The notes beneath the pieces are model-generated. The model was not told the DNA's origin, ran no database searches, and saw nothing but the letters and a program-made list of their open reading frames with translations. Source: an uncultured Eubacteriales bacterium (GTDB lineage: Bacteria; Bacillota; Clostridia; Oscillospirales; Oscillospiraceae). Taken from it: a DNA stretch of 32,381 bases. The DNA is taken from positions 1 to 32,381 of the forward strand of contig OMZQ01000020.1 of assembly GCA_900315595.1 (NCBI GenBank), in the 5' to 3' direction. The translations under genes were made by a program, and so were the position numbers. Below, piece after piece: positions 30,076-32,381 of this stretch (the stretch's first letter is position 1; each line of letters opens with the position of its first letter).

Positions 30076-32133
30076 TTATTCTTCCGCTTCCTTGGCGTCG
30101 TCGATGATCTTCTGCTGATTCATCTGCGGGACTTCCTCGTAGCGAACGAAGTTCATGGAGTAGGAGCCGCGGCCCTGGGTCATGGAGCGCAGGTCGATCG
30201 CATAGGAGACCATTTCGCCCATCGGGACCTCAGCCTCAATCTCCTGCAGGCCCTTGCCGCAGGGGTTCATGCCCATGACTCTGCCGCGGCGCTTGGAGTT
30301 CAGGTCGCCGATGACGTCGCCCATGTTGGCGTCGGGCACAACGACCTTCAGCTCGGCGATGGGCTCCAGGATGGTGGGACCGGCCTGGGGCAGGCCTTCC
30401 TTGTAGGCGATGCCGGCAGCGGTCTGGAACGCCATATCGGAGGAGTCGACCGGGTGGGAGGAGCCGAAGTACAGGGTGGCCTTCAGGAAGACCACGGGGT
30501 AGCCGGCCAGAACGCCCTTGCTGACGCAGTTGCGCAGGCCCTTTTCAACGGAGGGGATGAAGTTCTTCGGCACGCAGCCGCCGACGGTCTCATCCACGAA
30601 GATCATGTCTTCCTGCTCGTGCTGCGGCTCGAAGCGGATATAGACGTCGCCGAACTGGCCGTGACCGCCGGACTGCTTCTTGTGGCGGCCGTGCTGCTCG
30701 ACCTTCTTCTTGATGGTCTCGCGGTAGGCGATCTTCGCCGGACGAAGCTCGGCTTCGACCTTGTACTTGGAGGCCAGCTTGGAGATGATGACGTTCAGGT
30801 GGATGTCGCAGACGCCCGCGATGATCAGCTCCTTGGTCTCGGGATCGTTGCCGTAGGTGAAGGAGGCGTCTTCCTCGTTCAGCTTGACCAGACCGGCCGC
30901 GACCTTGTCTTCCTGACCCTTGGTCTTGGCGTAGATGGCCATGCGGTAGTTCGGAACGTCGTACTGCATCGGAGCCAGGCGGACGGTCTTGCCGGCCATG
31001 CCCAGCGTGTCGCCGGTGCGGACGGAGGCGAGCTTGGTGAACACGCCGATGTCGCCGCAGCAGACCTTACCGGTCTTGGTGTTGTCCTTGCCGCGCGGGA
31101 AGAAGGTGTTGCCCAGCTTCTCGTTGTCGCCGGTGCGGACGTTGACGACGGTCATGGTGTCCTCAATGTCACCGGAGATGACCTTGAAGTAGGAGTTCTT
31201 GCCGTACTGGTCGGCCATGGTGTTGAACACGAAGGCCATCGGGCTGCCGGCGGGATCCAGCTTGAACTCGCCCTCGTTGCCTTCCTCGTCCACGGTGGTC
31301 ATCGGCTTGCCCTCCAGGGGAGAGGGAGCGTACTTGACCAGGTTGGCCATCAGAGCGTTGACGCCCAGGCCGGTCATGGAGCAGCCGCAGAACACGGGGG
31401 CGATGGTGCGGGTCGCAATGCCGTCCTTGATGCCCTTGGCCATTTCTTCGGCGGTGAAGGGCTCTTCCATGAAGAACTTCTCCATCAGAGCCTCGTCGGT
31501 CTCAGCGATCTGCTCGTTGAGCTCGGCCATGTATTCCTCGATCTTTTCCTCGGCGTCGGCGGGCAGGGGGATCTCCTTGCCGCTCACGTCGTAGGCCTTC
31601 TTCTCGACCAGATCCACCACACCGACAGCTTCCTCGCCCTTGAGGATGGGGAAGGTGAAGGGGATGACGCTGGCGCCGAAGGTCTCGCGCAGGCTCTCAA
31701 GGGTGCCGAAGTAGTTGGCGTGCTCCTCGTCGAGCTTGGAGACGTAGAACATCACGGGCAGGTCGCGGTCCTCAAGCGCCTTCCAGCCCTTCTCGGTGCC
31801 GACGGCGATGCCGGACTTGGCGGTCAGAACGATGATGCCGGAGTCGGCCACACGCAGGGACTGCACGACCTCAGCGGCAAAGTCAAAGTAGCCAGGGTTG
31901 TCCAGAACGTTGAGCTTGGTCTTGTTGAATTCCACCGGGATCACAGAGGTCTTGATGGAATACTGGCGCTTCTTCTCCTCGTCGTCAAAGTCGGAGACGG
32001 TGGTGCCGTCGGCGCGCTTGCCCAGACGGGTGATCGCCTTGGTGTTGAAGAGCATGCTTTCGCAGAGGGCGGACTTGCCGTCGCCGCCGTGGCCGAGCAA
32101 TGCGATGTTGCGGATATCCTTCGCAGTGTACAT
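30076..32133 (-). CDS. EF-G-like translational GTPase (EF-G2 type)
   Basis: 685 residues with the full EF-G domain set. The G domain is atypical: P-loop GHGGDGKS (14-21), switch I ending QYSI instead of GITI, G3 DNPGY (78-82) where classical EF-G has DTPGH, and G4 SKLD (132-135) instead of NKMD. The His that activates water in classical EF-G is thus Tyr82. Domain IV is intact (GGHGQFGDVYIRFEP) and the C-terminal domain V ends in SMTQGRGSYSMNFVRYEEVP. Such EF-G-like proteins are common in Clostridia beside a true FusA; whether they translocate, recycle ribosomes or do something else is unclear. The start at 32133 has AAAGGAG upstream; an ATG at 32181 extends into the promoter leader. It is transcribed from the consensus promoter at 32190-32218. 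Confidence 0.93.
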   Translation of the reverse strand: MYTAKDIRNIALLGHGGDGKSALCESMLFNTKAITRLGKRADGTTVSDFDDEEKKRQYSIKTSVIPVEFNKTKLNVLDNPGYFDFAAEVVQSLRVADSGIIVLTAKSGIAVGTEKGWKALEDRDLPVMFYVSKLDEEHANYFGTLESLRETFGASVIPFTFPILKGEEAVGVVDLVEKKAYDVSGKEIPLPADAEEKIEEYMAELNEQIAETDEALMEKFFMEEPFTAEEMAKGIKDGIATRTIAPVFCGCSMTGLGVNALMANLVKYAPSPLEGKPMTTVDEEGNEGEFKLDPAGSPMAFVFNTMADQYGKNSYFKVISGDIEDTMTVVNVRTGDNEKLGNTFFPRGKDNTKTGKVCCGDIGVFTKLASVRTGDTLGMAGKTVRLAPMQYDVPNYRMAIYAKTKGQEDKVAAGLVKLNEEDASFTYGNDPETKELIIAGVCDIHLNVIISKLASKYKVEAELRPAKIAYRETIKKKVEQHGRHKKQSGGHGQFGDVYIRFEPQHEQEDMIFVDETVGGCVPKNFIPSVEKGLRNCVSKGVLAGYPVVFLKATLYFGSSHPVDSSDMAFQTAAGIAYKEGLPQAGPTILEPIAELKVVVPDANMGDVIGDLNSKRRGRVMGMNPCGKGLQEIEAEVPMGEMVSYAIDLRSMTQGRGSYSMNFVRYEEVPQMNQQKIIDDAKEAEE

Positions 32134-32189
32134 AGATCGTTTTTCTCCTTTCGTGCGGCACAAACGCCGTTTACGCCACAATTAGCACT

Positions 32190-32218
32190 ATTATATACAA
32201 TGTTTATGCGCTTGTCAA
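32190..32218 (-). promoter_or_regulatory. Strong consensus promoter of the EF-G-like gene
   Basis: On the minus strand: TTGACA (32213-32218), 17-bp spacer, TATAAT (32190-32195); perfect in both boxes. The start codon is about 57 bases from the -10. The remaining 160 bases to the window end hold no gene; on the plus strand TTGTCA (32346-32351) with TAGTAT (32371-32376) could be a weak outward promoter, but the spacer is 19. Confidence 0.88.
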
Positions 32219-32381
32219 TCGTGAATTCAACGGATTTTTCCCCGAAATCACGGTTTTCCGGCGCAGACAGGACAAGGCGGGCTCGGGAGTTTGACAGTTG
32301 TAAACAGGCGCAGAGGCCGGAAAGGCTTGTGTGGCCTAATATTTTTTGTCAAATTTGAAAACAATGCTTGTAGTATGGGGT

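Noticed and set aside
30067..32358. A 763-residue plus-strand frame opposite the EF-G-like gene.
   Set aside because: Shadow frame: His/Asp/Leu/Val-rich, no domain, and it runs across the terminator and the consensus promoter of the real gene.

Overview
This is a GC-rich chromosomal segment of ordinary bacterial gene order, best matched to an anaerobic Clostridia of the Oscillospiraceae/Ruminococcaceae type. The pointers are a fused ispH-rpsA gene, scpA-scpB beside ytfI/ytfJ-like genes (a GerW-type sporulation protein), an EF-G-like factor of the type seen in Clostridia, strong AGGAGG ribosome binding sites, and a GC-rich double-hairpin intergenic repeat at the left end. The taxon is inferred from gene content. 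No phage, transposase, CRISPR array, rRNA or tRNA gene was seen.

Layout. 1-1740 (+): a repeat, a promoter, mntP (manganese exporter) and a Cof-type HAD phosphatase, ending at a bidirectional terminator. 1838-3986 (-): a DUF896 protein and a beta-propeller lipoprotein. 4080-18560 (-): one long co-directional run of 14 genes, probably one operon or a few nested ones, reading M50 protease, scpA, scpB, DUF2953 (ytfI-like), ytfJ/gerW, D-Ala-D-Ala carboxypeptidase, rluB, DUF3592, HI0933-type flavoprotein, cmk, plsC, transglutaminase-like protein, cutC, GH29 fucosidase and ispH-rpsA. Many junctions are 4-base ATGA overlaps. The run starts at a promoter at 18602-18630 and ends at a 14-bp hairpin. 18782-24925 (+): prfB, secG, an ABC exporter pair, a lipoprotein and an SLH-domain protein. 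25132-30010 (+): a beta-helix lipoprotein with GQ-rich tandem repeats, an L,D-transpeptidase, and an overlapping TPR/DUF4037 pair. 30076-32133 (-): an EF-G-like GTPase with a consensus promoter.

The genes fall into three functional groups. The core group covers chromosome segregation (ScpAB), nucleotide and lipid synthesis (Cmk, PlsC), isoprenoids (IspH), ribosome function (S1, RluB, RF2, EF-G-like) and protein export (SecG). The envelope group covers the DacF-like carboxypeptidase, the L,D-transpeptidase, SLH and beta-helix surface proteins and several lipoproteins with Thr/Pro/Glu-rich spacers. A small insert (transglutaminase-like, cutC, fucosidase) sits inside the otherwise familiar cmk-plsC-ispH-rpsA order.

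I do not see a clear-cut new defence or mobile system. The best candidates for something under-described are the TPR/nucleotidyltransferase-fold pair at 28258-30010, the cytoplasmic double-transglutaminase/thioredoxin-fold protein at 8176-10536, the operator-controlled GQ-repeat beta-helix lipoprotein at 25067-27066, and the apparent internal promoter and start that would allow S1 to be made separately from IspH.
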